A stretch of DNA of 64,000 bases from contig NZ_CP152052.1 of the NCBI RefSeq assembly GCF_038637725.1, positions 3,269,501 through 3,333,500 of the forward strand, given 5' to 3'. Made by a program: the position numbers and the translations under genes. Of the stretch, positions 26,131 to 34,204 are shown in pieces (the stretch's first letter is position 1; each line of letters begins with the position of its first letter). The notes beneath the pieces are model-generated. The model was not told the DNA's origin. It searched no databases and saw only the letters and a list, made by a program, of their open reading frames with translations. This DNA is from Psychrobacillus sp. FSL H8-0483 (lineage in GTDB: Bacteria; Bacillota; Bacilli; Bacillales_A; Planococcaceae).

Positions 26131-26310
26131 GTGAAGAAAATGAAGAAAATATTATTAGCAGTAGTATCAGTCGTAATTATAATAGCTATATACCTTAAAA
26201 TTGAATTATCTGATGAAGAAGCATATAAAATGTGTTTAGGGGCACAGGGAATTTCGAACACAATTGCCAAAGTACTTGGTGACGAACCATCTAATGCTTG
26301 TAATGAATAA
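26131..26310 (+). CDS. small membrane-anchored or secreted protein, unknown
   Basis: A 59-residue protein with a basic start (MKKMKKILLAVVSVVIIIAI) forming a signal or anchor helix. A short acidic domain with two cysteines follows (EAYKMCLGAQGIS ... DEPSNACNE). The GTG start at 26131 lies 8 nt after AAGGAG; the ATG three codons later is too far. A small palindrome (GTCTTATATTTTATAAGAC) lies at 26034-26052, about 80 nt upstream. No family recognised. The two cysteines could form a disulfide outside the cell. Confidence 0.5.
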   Translation: MKKMKKILLAVVSVVIIIAIYLKIELSDEEAYKMCLGAQGISNTIAKVLGDEPSNACNE

Positions 26311-26500
26311 AAAGAGGTTGAGAATCATTAACTAATAGTGTTTTTTCATTATACTAACAAAAATAATATATGCTTTTTAGCAGCCAATTTTTAAAATGAA
26401 GAATAAAAAAATGGTTATTTTTTTCAAGACATTTAACAGAAGAAAAGTGAAGCTTATTCAACAATTGCACTCGTTTGTTGATTATGCTTCACTTTTCTTC

Positions 26501-26835
26501 TTAAACTACCATGAAAATTAGTTTCTTCAAGAAAAGAAAAATGACAATACTTAAGAAGACCCCTACTTAATCGTAAAAAAAAGAGGAGAGCATAAATAAG
26601 TCTATGGATTACGGTAGACTGGATTAAGGTCAGTATCAGTATTGACACTTCCTAAACATTTTCATTCTCTGTGGTGCAGCACTGATTTTGTGCTGCATGG
26701 ATGGCTAACGGGTGCTTTAGTGAAATATAGAGTTGGATAATACAGCTCTTTTTTTTGTTCAACTAAAGCCGCAGGTTAGTTGAAGAGTGTTGTTTAACTT
26801 GTGTTCAACAATCGGGCCATTTTGTTTAATAAATG
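26501..26835 (+). repeat. long repeat L copy 2 with terminator, S and Q modules
   Basis: L runs 26501-26725 (TTAAACTACC to TTTAGTGAAA). Next come a terminator-like hairpin (GAGTTG ... CAGCTC then eight T, 26729-26756), module S (26758-26784; TTCAACTAAA / GTTAGTTGAA) and module Q (26804-26832; TTCAACAATCGGGCC). The same order terminator-S-Q occurs at 31183-31290. It fills most of the gap before the gene at 26884. No coding content is supported. Confidence 0.75.
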
Positions 26836-26883
26836 GATATCTTTAGTTTGAAAATCACATGTTGGTACAGGGGGTGGGATTGT

Positions 26884-27117
26884 ATGTGGAGTTTTAACAC
26901 TTTTAAAGACAAACGTTATTGGATTCTTTTGATTCCAGCTATAATTATTTTGGTCTTGTACGCTGTTTTTACCCCTGATTATATTCTTGAAAAAACTTAC
27001 GTTTTACCATTTTCAATACTTATAGGTACAGCTTTATTCTGGTCGACATACCATCTTTGGAAGTATTTTGGTGATAAAAAGAAGAGGAATAATACGGATG
27101 ACAGTTGCGATTTGTAA
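26884..27117 (+). CDS. small membrane protein, unknown
   Basis: A 77-residue protein beginning MWSFNTFKDKRYW with two hydrophobic segments (about 14-31 and 44-62), then a charged tail (GDKKKRNNTDDSCDL). The ATG at 26884 has GGGGGTGGG upstream; an in-frame ATG 51 nt earlier lies inside repeat sequence and has no ribosome binding site. No family recognised. It lies between repeats, so its conservation is uncertain. Confidence 0.45.
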   Translation: MWSFNTFKDKRYWILLIPAIIILVLYAVFTPDYILEKTYVLPFSILIGTALFWSTYHLWKYFGDKKKRNNTDDSCDL

Positions 27118-27120
27118 CCT

Positions 27121-27230
27121 GCTTGTTCAATAAACGGGCGCGACTGTTTAATAAGCGTCTCTTTTCTTATTAAACTACCATGGAAGAACGTAATTTTCTT
27201 GCATATTCTGTGGTGAAGCAGTTCATATAT
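27121..27230. repeat. Q module and truncated L element
   Basis: A Q-type palindrome (27122-27153; TTGTTCAATAAACGGGCGCG) is followed by TTAAACTACC and about 60 bp matching one end of the short L derivative at 63689-63774 (CATGGAAGAACGTAATTTTC). The other half is lost. The rest of the gap to 27396 shows nothing I can support. Confidence 0.6.
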
Positions 27231-27395
27231 CAAGAGTAAAGTGAAAAAAACATTATGACAGCAACCTCTTTGCTTTGACTACGTGTCTTCAAAGTCGGCA
27301 TAATTAAATTACTTATTTTATGAAAAACAGGTAAAAAGAATGAAAGATCAAGTTGCATTTATACTGCTTTTTAAGGTCTTTATTTTAAGTTATAT

Positions 27396-27432
27396 ACAAA
27401 AACCATGCTTTAGACATCGTCTAAAGCATGGT
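27396..27432 (-). terminator. terminator of PfpI gene
   Basis: A perfect 14-bp stem (ACCATGCTTTAGAC and complement) with a 3-nt loop and a T-run on the minus strand, 45 nt after the gene. Confidence 0.85.
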
Positions 27433-27476
27433 AATTATTTGAACTAATATTAAACTGCTAAGTTGATTTTTTTAGC

Positions 27477-28109
27477 TCATCTACTTATTGAGTCCATTAA
27501 CTGGAAAAAATATTCGGGTTTATGAGTCTTATTTAGGTTATACCATGAATGCAATGTATCTGGTGCAAATACATCTAATTTTTTCATTACTTCCATCGCA
27601 AATTCCAGAGGAGCTACTCCTGATGCAGTAACCAAATTCTCGCCAGATACTACAGGTTCCATCTCATAAAATTTTTCTCCTTTATAATTAGGACAGACCA
27701 TTTTAATATACTCTAAGTCATTGCTTGTATGCTTTCTAGAATCTAGGTATCCAACATTCGCTAGTCCCTCAGTTGCACCACAAATTGCAGCAACAATAGT
27801 GCCAAGCTTTAAAGCCTCGCCAATTTTTTTCAAAATAGGTTGATGAATATCTTCTCCCCAAGTATTCCCTCCAGGTAAAATTATAAGATCCGTACTCTCA
27901 AGAGTACACTCATCAAGGGAAATATCTGGTTTTATGCTCAGTCCTCCCATTGTAGTAATAATTTCTTTATTAGCTCCTACTGTAATTACTTTTAAAGGTG
28001 CTAAATCTTTTTTGAAATATCTTCCTGAGTTTAGTTCCGCAATTAAATATCCATATTCCCAGTCCGACATTGTATTAAATACATAAAGAAAAACTTTTTT
28101 TGTTTGCAT
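27477..28109 (-). CDS. DJ-1/PfpI family protein (class I amidotransferase-like)
   Basis: A 210-residue DJ-1/PfpI protein. The nucleophile elbow is AAICGATEGLANVG with the Cys after Ile, preceded by LIILPGGNTWGEDIHQ, and later VTASGVAPLEFAMEV. Such proteins act as glyoxalases, deglycases or proteases; the substrate here is not predictable. A WYL-domain regulator gene lies directly upstream in the same direction, with a perfect 14-bp inverted repeat between them. That arrangement, with regulator and DJ-1 protein as a pair, suggests control by that regulator. Confidence 0.82.
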   Translation of the reverse strand: MQTKKVFLYVFNTMSDWEYGYLIAELNSGRYFKKDLAPLKVITVGANKEIITTMGGLSIKPDISLDECTLESTDLIILPGGNTWGEDIHQPILKKIGEALKLGTIVAAICGATEGLANVGYLDSRKHTSNDLEYIKMVCPNYKGEKFYEMEPVVSGENLVTASGVAPLEFAMEVMKKLDVFAPDTLHSWYNLNKTHKPEYFFQLMDSISR

Positions 28110-28150
28110 TCAATAACACTCCAATCACATTTAATATAGACAAAGATAAC

Positions 28151-28185
28151 ATAACTTCCCTGACACCTAGCGTCAGGGAAGTTAT
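28151..28185. promoter_or_regulatory. inverted repeat between WYL regulator and PfpI gene, probable operator
   Basis: ATAACTTCCCTGAC and its exact complement flank a 7-nt spacer. It sits just past the WYL regulator stop and 40 nt before the PfpI start. There is no T-run, so an operator is favoured over a terminator. Confidence 0.55.
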
Positions 28186-29147
28186 CAAATTTGATGAAAT
28201 TTTATTAATTCCGACAAAACTTCAATCATTCTTTTCTTAAGACTGATTGGCTCAATAACTCGAATAGATTTACCGTACGGTAAAAGTAAATAAGGTACAT
28301 ATGTATGTATTATATCTTTCTCAAGAAGAAATACTGCTTGATTTGAAGTCCACTCTTGTAAATAATTTCCTAAAAACCAATGTTGGCAAATATCACTCAA
28401 TGCCCTTTTATCTCCATTAATAACCAAAGAAATAATCCCTTCCTTATCTTCTATAGTTGGAACAAGGTTTTTCATAAAAAAGTCACGCGCTGAAAAATTT
28501 TCTGGTCGGTTAAACTTATTTTCGGTTAACATTAGACTTTCCATTCGATCTACTCTAAAACTACGGATATCATTCCTAAGATGACAAAATCCAATCACAT
28601 ACCACTTATTATTCCAATAAATAATTCTGTACGGATCCACCAATCTATACTTTGATTGCCCTTCAGCACTTTTATGGTATAGAGCTTTTACAGAGTATCC
28701 GTCAGCTACGGCCTGCTCCAACTTCTTCAAAAAAGGTTCCATAGCGAGGGAACTTAATCGACTTATTACTTCAAGACTAGTTAAATGTTGATTTATCTTT
28801 GTTTCCTGCTCTTGATTCGAATATTTTCTTAGCTTTGAAATAGCCCTATTTAGTGCTTCACCTCCATAATACCCGGCTTCTTCTGCAAAAATAGCAGCGT
28901 GAAATAGCGAGGTTTGCTCCTCAAAATCAAAAAAAAGAGGAGCTTCAATAAAATTGTTCAATAAAGTGTATCCACCGTTATGTCCTGCGTCTGAAATTAT
29001 AGGTACACCGCTTATTGAAAGTGTATCAATATAACGATACACAGTCCTTATATTCATCTCTAACTTTTCTGAAATTTGTTTCGCAGTAATTTTTTCACCT
29101 GAACTAAGCATCCATAGAATCGCTAGTACATTGTCAATTTTAGCCAT
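28185..29147 (-). CDS. YafY-type HTH-11/WYL transcriptional regulator
   Basis: A 320-residue regulator. It has an N-terminal winged helix (ISEKLEMNIRTVYRYIDTLS), a middle linker, and a WYL domain (LVDPYRIIYWNNKWYVIGFC, then RSFRVDRMESL) with a C-terminal WCX extension. WYL domains sense nucleotides or other ligands. The ATG at 29147 follows GAGGTG by 6 nt; an in-frame GTG 9 nt earlier overlaps it. Its probable target is the downstream PfpI gene. Confidence 0.85.
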   Translation of the reverse strand: MAKIDNVLAILWMLSSGEKITAKQISEKLEMNIRTVYRYIDTLSISGVPIISDAGHNGGYTLLNNFIEAPLFFDFEEQTSLFHAAIFAEEAGYYGGEALNRAISKLRKYSNQEQETKINQHLTSLEVISRLSSLAMEPFLKKLEQAVADGYSVKALYHKSAEGQSKYRLVDPYRIIYWNNKWYVIGFCHLRNDIRSFRVDRMESLMLTENKFNRPENFSARDFFMKNLVPTIEDKEGIISLVINGDKRALSDICQHWFLGNYLQEWTSNQAVFLLEKDIIHTYVPYLLLPYGKSIRVIEPISLKKRMIEVLSELIKFHQI

Positions 29148-29199
29148 AGAATCCACCTCTATATGGAAATAAATTTATTTTTAAATAATACTAAAAACA

Positions 29200-29418
29200 T
29201 TACCTATTCATTGAATTTCTATTTAAAAGTAAGAAAACCGAAAAAGCTAAAACAACTTGCCATGTAATTTTTGAACTTGACCTTTTAATTTGTTTGTTCT
29301 CTTCTTCTAGCGCCTTTATACGGTTTTTTAAGGTCTTTATTAATACTTCCTCTGAACGGACACTTTTACTAGTTTTACGAGGGCTTAACTCACTTATTTG
29401 CATCCCTCTTAATAACAA
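29200..29418 (-). CDS. possible small coiled-coil/membrane protein
   Basis: A 72-codon frame with a helical, charged middle (EEVLIKTLKNRIKALEEENK) and a hydrophobic C-terminal segment (ITWQVVLAFSVFLLLN). The start is TTG or an ATG five codons later; neither has a convincing ribosome binding site. The helical part resembles the short proteins encoded with Tn554-like transposases, but no such transposase is nearby, so this could be a remnant. Confidence 0.3.
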   Translation of the reverse strand: MLLRGMQISELSPRKTSKSVRSEEVLIKTLKNRIKALEEENKQIKRSSSKITWQVVLAFSVFLLLNRNSMNR

Positions 29419-29628
29419 AGCACAAAAATGATCAAATTTTTATAAAAACCACATATGAAATGATAAAGAAAGAATCCATTTTGATTTGCCGTAAAATTTA
29501 GGCTCATACAATATTTTTGATCAAAATTTATTATAATACTACAAATAAGAATAAACTATTCTTCTAATATTTCTATAAGCCGTACAACCACATTTCGGAA
29601 AAACCCCACGTTAAGCAAAATTTCAACA

Positions 29629-29672
29629 CAAAACAGCCGACTTCAACCCCTTTAAGGCTAAATCGGCTGTTT
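29629..29672 (-). terminator. terminator of ArsR-type gene
   Basis: AAACAGCCGA pairs with TCGGCTGTTT across 22 nt; T-rich on the minus strand. Confidence 0.7.
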
Positions 29673-29684
29673 TATATTCAAAAC

Positions 29685-30380
29685 TTAGTTGTTTGTAATA
29701 TCAAAAGAAAATGTTTCTTTTAGTCCCTTTTTCCCGTCAGAAGTGATTTTTATTGCTCTTGTTTTAGGTAAACGTTGAACCCAATTTAATTCTAATAATC
29801 TTTCTAGAAGGGCATTTCCTAATGCTCCCGCAAGATGGTGACGTCTTTCACTCCAATCTAAACATTTGTGTGTGAATGAACGACGCTTTTTCTTAACCAT
29901 TTCAAGATCAATTAGAAAAGTTGTAAAGAATGATTCTCCTTTTTCAGTAACAGTAAACCCGTCCTTTTCTTCATAAATAACACCCATTTTAATTAAAGAA
30001 TCTGTTAATTGTACTCCTAAATTCCCTGCAAGATGATCATAACATGTTCTTGCAAAACGCATCGCTTTATCTTCCGAAGCCTGTTTTAATGATTTAATTT
30101 CAATTGGTGGAGCTATTGATAAAAATGACTCCATAACTTGAGCAACTTCTTGGTTTCGAATTCCATAATATCGATGTCTTCCTTGTTTTTCAACTGTAAC
30201 TACATTCGCATCGATCATTTTTGTCAAATGGAAACTAGCCGTTTGTGGTTTGATTCCTGCCATATATGCTAATTCACTTGCAGGATGGAATCTACCATCT
30301 AATAAGACTGTTAATATTGCTGCACGAGAAGTTTCACTCACAAGAGTAGCAATCATTGCTACATTTGGATTTGCATTCAT
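29685..30380 (-). CDS. ArsR-family transcriptional regulator (YdfF-like)
   Basis: A 231-residue protein. The N-terminal winged helix is of the ArsR type (SRAAILTVLLDGRFHPASEL, then MAGIKPQTASFHLTKMIDAN, then QGRHRYYGI). The long C-terminal part with FTHKCLDWSERRHHLAGALG is typical of the YdfF/ArsR-plus-extension group. It lacks the paired Cys of metal-sensing ArsR proteins. The ATG has AGGGAGG upstream. Divergent from a flavin reductase-like gene with a 10-bp-arm palindrome in between. Confidence 0.85.
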   Translation of the reverse strand: MNANPNVAMIATLVSETSRAAILTVLLDGRFHPASELAYMAGIKPQTASFHLTKMIDANVVTVEKQGRHRYYGIRNQEVAQVMESFLSIAPPIEIKSLKQASEDKAMRFARTCYDHLAGNLGVQLTDSLIKMGVIYEEKDGFTVTEKGESFFTTFLIDLEMVKKKRRSFTHKCLDWSERRHHLAGALGNALLERLLELNWVQRLPKTRAIKITSDGKKGLKETFSFDITNN

Positions 30381-30404
30381 TAAAATTCCTCCCTAATGTA
30401 ATCC

Positions 30405-30428
30405 ATATTTCGATGATAATCGAAATAT
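30405..30428. promoter_or_regulatory. operator-like palindrome between ArsR and flavin reductase genes
   Basis: ATATTTCGAT, GATA, ATCGAAATAT: perfect 10-bp arms with a 4-nt spacer. Midway in the 96-nt divergent gap, this is a good candidate for the ArsR-type repressor. Confidence 0.65.
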
Positions 30429-30476
30429 TTATATTATACAATAAATAAGGAAGAACATATTAGTAGGAGGAAAAAA

Positions 30477-31088
30477 ATGAAACAGGTTTCAAACACTGAA
30501 ATTATTAAACCAAAAATTCTATACTACGGAACTCCTGTGATCTTACTAAATTCGCTAAATGAGGATGGAACCGTTAATATCAGCCCAATGTCATCGTCAT
30601 GGGCATTAGGAGATTGTATTATATTGGGAATTGGACTTGGCGGGAAAGCGATTGAAAACTTAGAACGACATCCTGAATGTGTAATCAATGTTCCGAGTCC
30701 CTCATTATGGGAGAATGTTGAACAATTAGCCCCTTATACAGGGAAAAATCCCGTTCCAGATTATAAGAAAAAGATTGGATTTACATATGAAAAAGAAAAA
30801 TATGATATTAGTAGATTAACACCTACTGAGTCTAAATCGGTAAAACCTACTCGAATTATGGAGTGTCCAATTCAAATTGAGGCAAGGGTGAAAAACATTC
30901 GAATTCCTGATCATTCTCCTGGTTTTGCAATTGTTGAGACACAAGCTGTACATGTACATGCTCATAAGGAAATCATTATTGAAGAAAATCATATTGACCC
31001 AAATAAATGGAGCCCACTTATATATAATTTTCGTCATTATTTTGGTCTTGGTAACCAGTTAGGTAAAACCTTTAGATCCGAAATATAA
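30477..31088 (+). CDS. flavin reductase-like FMN-binding protein
   Basis: A 203-residue protein of the flavin reductase/FMN-binding split-barrel family. The N-terminal TPVILLNSLNEDGTVNISPM, then SSSWALGDCIILGIGLGGKA, are typical, as is the later MECPIQIEARVKNIRI. It probably reduces or binds flavin in the cytosol; partner oxygenases are not encoded nearby. It is divergent from an ArsR-type regulator, giving a two-gene regulator/enzyme unit. The ATG has GGAGG 7 nt upstream. Confidence 0.8.
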   Translation: MKQVSNTEIIKPKILYYGTPVILLNSLNEDGTVNISPMSSSWALGDCIILGIGLGGKAIENLERHPECVINVPSPSLWENVEQLAPYTGKNPVPDYKKKIGFTYEKEKYDISRLTPTESKSVKPTRIMECPIQIEARVKNIRIPDHSPGFAIVETQAVHVHAHKEIIIEENHIDPNKWSPLIYNFRHYFGLGNQLGKTFRSEI

Positions 31089-31156
31089 ATAAATATATTA
31101 TTTTTTAAAGTGGACAATTCTTTCTTCATTGGAGTTAAGTATTGTAAGTTTTCTTA

Positions 31157-31290
31157 TTCAACTAACGAGTGCTTTAGTTAAAGAACATGGGGTTGCTTAG
31201 GTAGCTCTTTTTTCTTATTGAACTAACGCAGCAGGTTAGTTGAAGAGTGTTGTTTAACTTGTGTTCAACAAGCGGGCCGTTTAATTGAGT
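31157..31290 (+). repeat. S-terminator-S-Q repeat cluster
   Basis: Module S (31157-31182; TTCAACTAAC / TTTAGTTAAA), a terminator-like stretch (GTTGCTTAGGTAGCTC then six T), a second S (31218-31244; TTGAACTAAC / GTTAGTTGAA) and Q (31263-31290; TTCAACAAGCGGGCC). It fills the gap after the flavin reductase gene. The remaining sequence to 31425 shows nothing I can support. Confidence 0.7.
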
Positions 31291-31425
31291 AATAGGTTGC
31301 AAAAAACACACTTTTTTTTAAAATTTTCTTCTTACTACACAAATGTCATTAATACCAATGCTCCTCGTGATGCCGTTCATGTGATAGATGGGTTGGCAGT
31401 ACCACCATTAGAGCTTTTTATTCTA

Positions 31426-31463
31426 AAAAAGGAAAACGCTATCCAAAATACATCGGATAGCGT
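31426..31463 (-). terminator. terminator of SDR gene
   Basis: ACGCTATCC pairs with GGATAGCGT across 10 nt; A-rich plus strand gives a U-run on the minus transcript. Confidence 0.75.
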
Positions 31464-31485
31464 CTTGATATTTCGAATAGTTCTA

Positions 31486-32202
31486 TTAAGGGTTCGTCGA
31501 CCAAAGGCCTGCATGTTTTAATACAACACGTGGATGAAGTTTTAGCTGCGCAACCATTAATTCTGCTAAATCTTCTGCTTGCATTACTTTTTCTGGATTA
31601 CCGTCTGTTAAGTTTAGCTCAACTGCCATATCGGTCGCAACTGTACTTGGTGTTAACGTTGTAACGCGAATATTTTTCTTACGCACTTCAAGCATTAATG
31701 ACTCACTTAGTCCAATAACTGCAGCTTTTGAAGCCGAGTATGCACTTGTAATTGGTGCACCTTTTTGACCAGCTGTTGATGAGATGTTAATGATGTCGCC
31801 TGTGTTGCGCTCCATCATTTCTGGTAATACCGCACGTGTTGTGTAGTACACACCTTTTACGTTGACATCGATAATATTTGTCCATTCTTCAGGCGTTAAG
31901 TCCATGAAGCTACCGAATTTTGAAATGCCGGCATTATTTACTAAAATATCGATTGCACCAAGCTCGCCACGAATCGATTCAACCGCTGCTGTGATAGAAT
32001 CTAAATCCGCTACATTCGCTGCAGCGATTGCTACCTTCACTTCATATTGTTTAAGTTCCTCTGCAACTTGTTGTAAATTTTCAAGCGTACGTCCAACAAG
32101 ACCTACGTGAATACCTTCCTGCGCAAAAGCTATTGCTGTTGCACGTCCAATTCCACGCCCTGCTCCTGTAATTAATGCCACTTTCCCTGTGATTGTTTGC
32201 AT
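31486..32202 (-). CDS. short-chain dehydrogenase/reductase (YoxD-like)
   Basis: A 238-residue Rossmann-fold oxidoreductase. Cofactor motif GAGRGIGRA, the NNAG motif, catalytic Ser (NISSTAG) and YSASKAA are all present, preceded by the basic GLVGRT favouring NADP(H). Length and C-terminus (HAGLWSTNP) match YoxD of B. subtilis. It is annotated as 3-oxoacyl-ACP reductase-like, but it is not in a fatty acid operon. Upstream on the other strand is an HxlR regulator. The ATG has AAAGGAG upstream. Confidence 0.88.
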   Translation of the reverse strand: MQTITGKVALITGAGRGIGRATAIAFAQEGIHVGLVGRTLENLQQVAEELKQYEVKVAIAAANVADLDSITAAVESIRGELGAIDILVNNAGISKFGSFMDLTPEEWTNIIDVNVKGVYYTTRAVLPEMMERNTGDIINISSTAGQKGAPITSAYSASKAAVIGLSESLMLEVRKKNIRVTTLTPSTVATDMAVELNLTDGNPEKVMQAEDLAELMVAQLKLHPRVVLKHAGLWSTNP

Positions 32203-32458
32203 ATTTTTTGCTCCTTTAGATAAGATAGATTTATTATTGATGAAATAAAGTGTATTAAACTAAAAAAATTAATACTTGAGTAAGGTGAGTTTGATAAAAC
32301 CGTTCTGAAGGTATAATTAATTACGCTGTTTTACTCGGAAATGATTTGTCTTTAAGACTAACTTCATTCTACCTACAGTTTTCTCTATTGTGAAGAACGC
32401 ACTTTTTTGTGCGGAGGTTACCAAACGGTTACTACTATAAGTAAAGGAGTAAATGTCC

Positions 32459-32839
32459 ATGTCAGATACATTAAGAAAAGAGATCCAAAAAAGAATATTA
32501 AATCAAGATTATCATTGTGAAAAAGAACTTACCTTATCGATTATTAGCGGGAAATGGAAAGTTGTTATTTTGTGGCATTTAGGTGTAGAAGGGACACATC
32601 GATTCAGCGAACTTCAAAAGCTTTTCCCGGGAATATCCCATAAAATATTATCAAATCAATTACGTGACCTGATAGAAGATGCAATTGTTCATAGAGAAGT
32701 GATTCCAGAAGTTCCTCCGAAAGTCGAATATTCAATGACTGAACTTGGGATGACGTTATTACCTATCGTTGAGATGATGTATGAATGGGGAAAAAAACGA
32801 ATAGATCAAATTAAACAAGAAGAAATATATTTAGAATAA
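32459..32839 (+). CDS. HxlR-family transcriptional regulator
   Basis: A 126-residue regulator with the HxlR winged helix ([20 protein letters not shown], then [20 protein letters not shown]) and a helical end ([15 protein letters not shown]). The Cys just before the domain (DYHCEKE) is the redox- or aldehyde-sensing position in several HxlR proteins. The second of two in-frame ATGs is preferred: 9 nt after AAGGAG against 3 nt. It is divergent from the SDR gene, a likely target. Confidence 0.85.
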   Translation: MSDTLRKEIQKRILNQDYHCEKELTLSIISGKWKVVILWHLGVEGTHRFSELQKLFPGISHKILSNQLRDLIEDAIVHREVIPEVPPKVEYSMTELGMTLLPIVEMMYEWGKKRIDQIKQEEIYLE

Positions 32840-32989
32840 TGGAAAAACTAAATCATTTACGAAGATATAAAATGCTTGTTCTAGCAGAAAAAGTAATATT
32901 AAATATAAAGAAGACGTTTTGTTGTATAAAAAATCTCGGACTTATTCTCTACTTATGTTAGAAGGGCAGAAAGAAAATTAAGGTTTATT

Positions 32990-33125
32990 TTGTTCCATAA
33001 TCGGGAGCGATTGTTTAATAAGCTTCTCTGTTCTTATTAAACTAACGAGGTGCTTTAGTGAAAGATCGTTGAGCTGCTTAGGCAGCTCTTTTTTCTTGTT
33101 CAACTAAAGAAGCAGTTTAGTTGAA
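32990..33125 (+). repeat. Q-S-terminator-S repeat cluster
   Basis: Q-like palindrome (32990-33020), S (33037-33064), an intrinsic-terminator hairpin GAGCTGC / GCAGCTC with six T (33071-33095), and S (33099-33125; TTCAACTAAA / TTTAGTTGAA). The same modules in other orders lie at 26501-26835 and 31157-31290. It occupies much of the 445-nt gap after the HxlR gene. Confidence 0.72.
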
Positions 33126-33219
33126 CACTATTAAAACTAAAATCGTTCAAACGATGAAATATTTCGTCATTTGAAGAACCATTATTTACTGATTGAAATT
33201 TGTTTTGAAAAATGTTAAT

Positions 33220-33251
33220 GTGAAATTAACTTCACATGAAGTAAACTTCAC
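33220..33251. promoter_or_regulatory. two abutting 16-bp operators of the second XRE module
   Basis: GTGAAATTAACTTCAC (33220-33235) is directly followed by ATGAAGTAAACTTCAC (33236-33251). The arms are GTGAA / TTCAC and TGAAGT / ACTTCA. They lie 33 nt upstream of the first gene of the module. The same spacing and length as the pair at 21488-21519, with changed arm bases. Confidence 0.7.
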
Positions 33252-33284
33252 TAAAGAAGAATAAGCTGGTTAGGAGAGGAATGT

Positions 33285-33683
33285 TTGAAAAATCTATTCA
33301 TACAGCGTTTTTTAGTCTCAACCTTGATAATTATAATGGGAATCATTCAAATAATTCTCGATACTTCAGTAGGATTTAATTTTGGCTATATCATAGTATT
33401 CCTAGGTGGAATAATTTTGTTGTACTCAACAATTTCTAACATTACAACCCGAAAGAATAAATCATTAGAAAAGGAATTAGCAAAGGAATATGACGAAAGA
33501 GATGCTTTAATTGATGGAAAAGTTGCTCGCTTTTCCTTGCATATTCTGATATCCGAAATTTTAATTCTTATGTTTTTAACTAATTTTGTGGTAATCCCAA
33601 CAAATACTGCATTATTTGTTGTCTTAATATCTTTAATAATTATTGAATTTGGGTCTAGAAAGTATTACAATCATTTCCTTTAA
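33285..33683 (+). CDS. membrane protein of second XRE module
   Basis: A 132-residue protein with four hydrophobic segments in two pairs (about 9-27, 32-50, then 82-100 and 105-123), separated by a charged loop (KSLEKELAKEYDERDALIDG). ERD-ALIDGK is typical of DUF2178-like partners of small XRE regulators. The start is TTG with GGAGAGGA upstream. It precedes its XRE gene by 12 nt, in contrast to the first module, where the XRE gene comes first. Confidence 0.65.
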   Translation: MKNLFIQRFLVSTLIIIMGIIQIILDTSVGFNFGYIIVFLGGIILLYSTISNITTRKNKSLEKELAKEYDERDALIDGKVARFSLHILISEILILMFLTNFVVIPTNTALFVVLISLIIIEFGSRKYYNHFL

Positions 33684-33695
33684 TCAGGAGGATTT

Positions 33696-33899
33696 ATGGA
33701 AAATAGAGTGAAAGAATTGCGAATAGAATATGGGATAACGCAACAAGAATTAGCTGATAAAGTAAGTGTATCTTCTAGAACAATCATCTCATTAGAAAAA
33801 CAAAAGTATAATCCATCTGTGCTACTTGCGTATAAAATAGCTTCAGTCTTTAATTTATCAATTGAAGAAACTTTTATTTTTGATGAGGATGACAAATAA
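33696..33899 (+). CDS. XRE (Cro/CI) family regulator, second module
   Basis: A 67-residue helix-turn-helix protein (RIEYGITQQELADKVSVSSR, then TIISLEKQKYNPSVLLAYKI) with an acidic tail (TFIFDEDDK). It is a clear paralog of the regulator at 21259-21468. GGAGG lies 7 nt upstream. Its operators are predicted in front of the membrane protein gene at 33220-33251, so it would control the whole three-gene unit. Confidence 0.87.
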   Translation: MENRVKELRIEYGITQQELADKVSVSSRTIISLEKQKYNPSVLLAYKIASVFNLSIEETFIFDEDDK

Positions 33900-33947
33900 T
33901 ACATTTCATAAAGATGCACATATAAAAAAAACAACGGAGGAACATAA

Positions 33948-34154
33948 ATGCTTATTATATTATTTATTTTAGGGGCTGTTTTAATAGTTTGGGGTATTTA
34001 TCGTATGAAAACAGATGATGGCTTATTTGGAAAAAAACAAAAAAGTAAAAACATATTCAATTTACTTCTAATGGGAGAAGCTTCAGGATTAGGGCAATTT
34101 TTGAGTGGGATTCTGTGTATTGTTATAGGTATTATCGCGTTTTTTGTGAAGTAG
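33948..34154 (+). CDS. small membrane protein of second XRE module
   Basis: A 68-residue protein with a hydrophobic segment at each end (MLIILFILGAVLIVWGIYRM and FLSGILCIVIGIIAFFVK) and a basic centre. The ATG has GGAGG upstream, 48 nt after the XRE gene. The family is not recognised. Its position parallels the 65-residue gene of the first module. Confidence 0.6.
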   Translation: MLIILFILGAVLIVWGIYRMKTDDGLFGKKQKSKNIFNLLLMGEASGLGQFLSGILCIVIGIIAFFVK

Positions 34155-34204
34155 TAATAAATGAGAATTTCTATTTTCCACTGAAATATTGTGAAAAATT
34201 TCAC

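Noticed and set aside
26454-26648. Minus-strand frame within L repeat copy 2
   Set aside because: Other L copies do not preserve it; indels shift the frame.
32839-32982. A 40-codon frame from the TAATG overlap after the HxlR gene, and a protein-like stretch in another frame (YKEDVLLYKKSRTYS) to 32982
   Set aside because: The first has no ribosome binding site and odd composition; the second lacks a start. Possibly a gene remnant, but too little to annotate.
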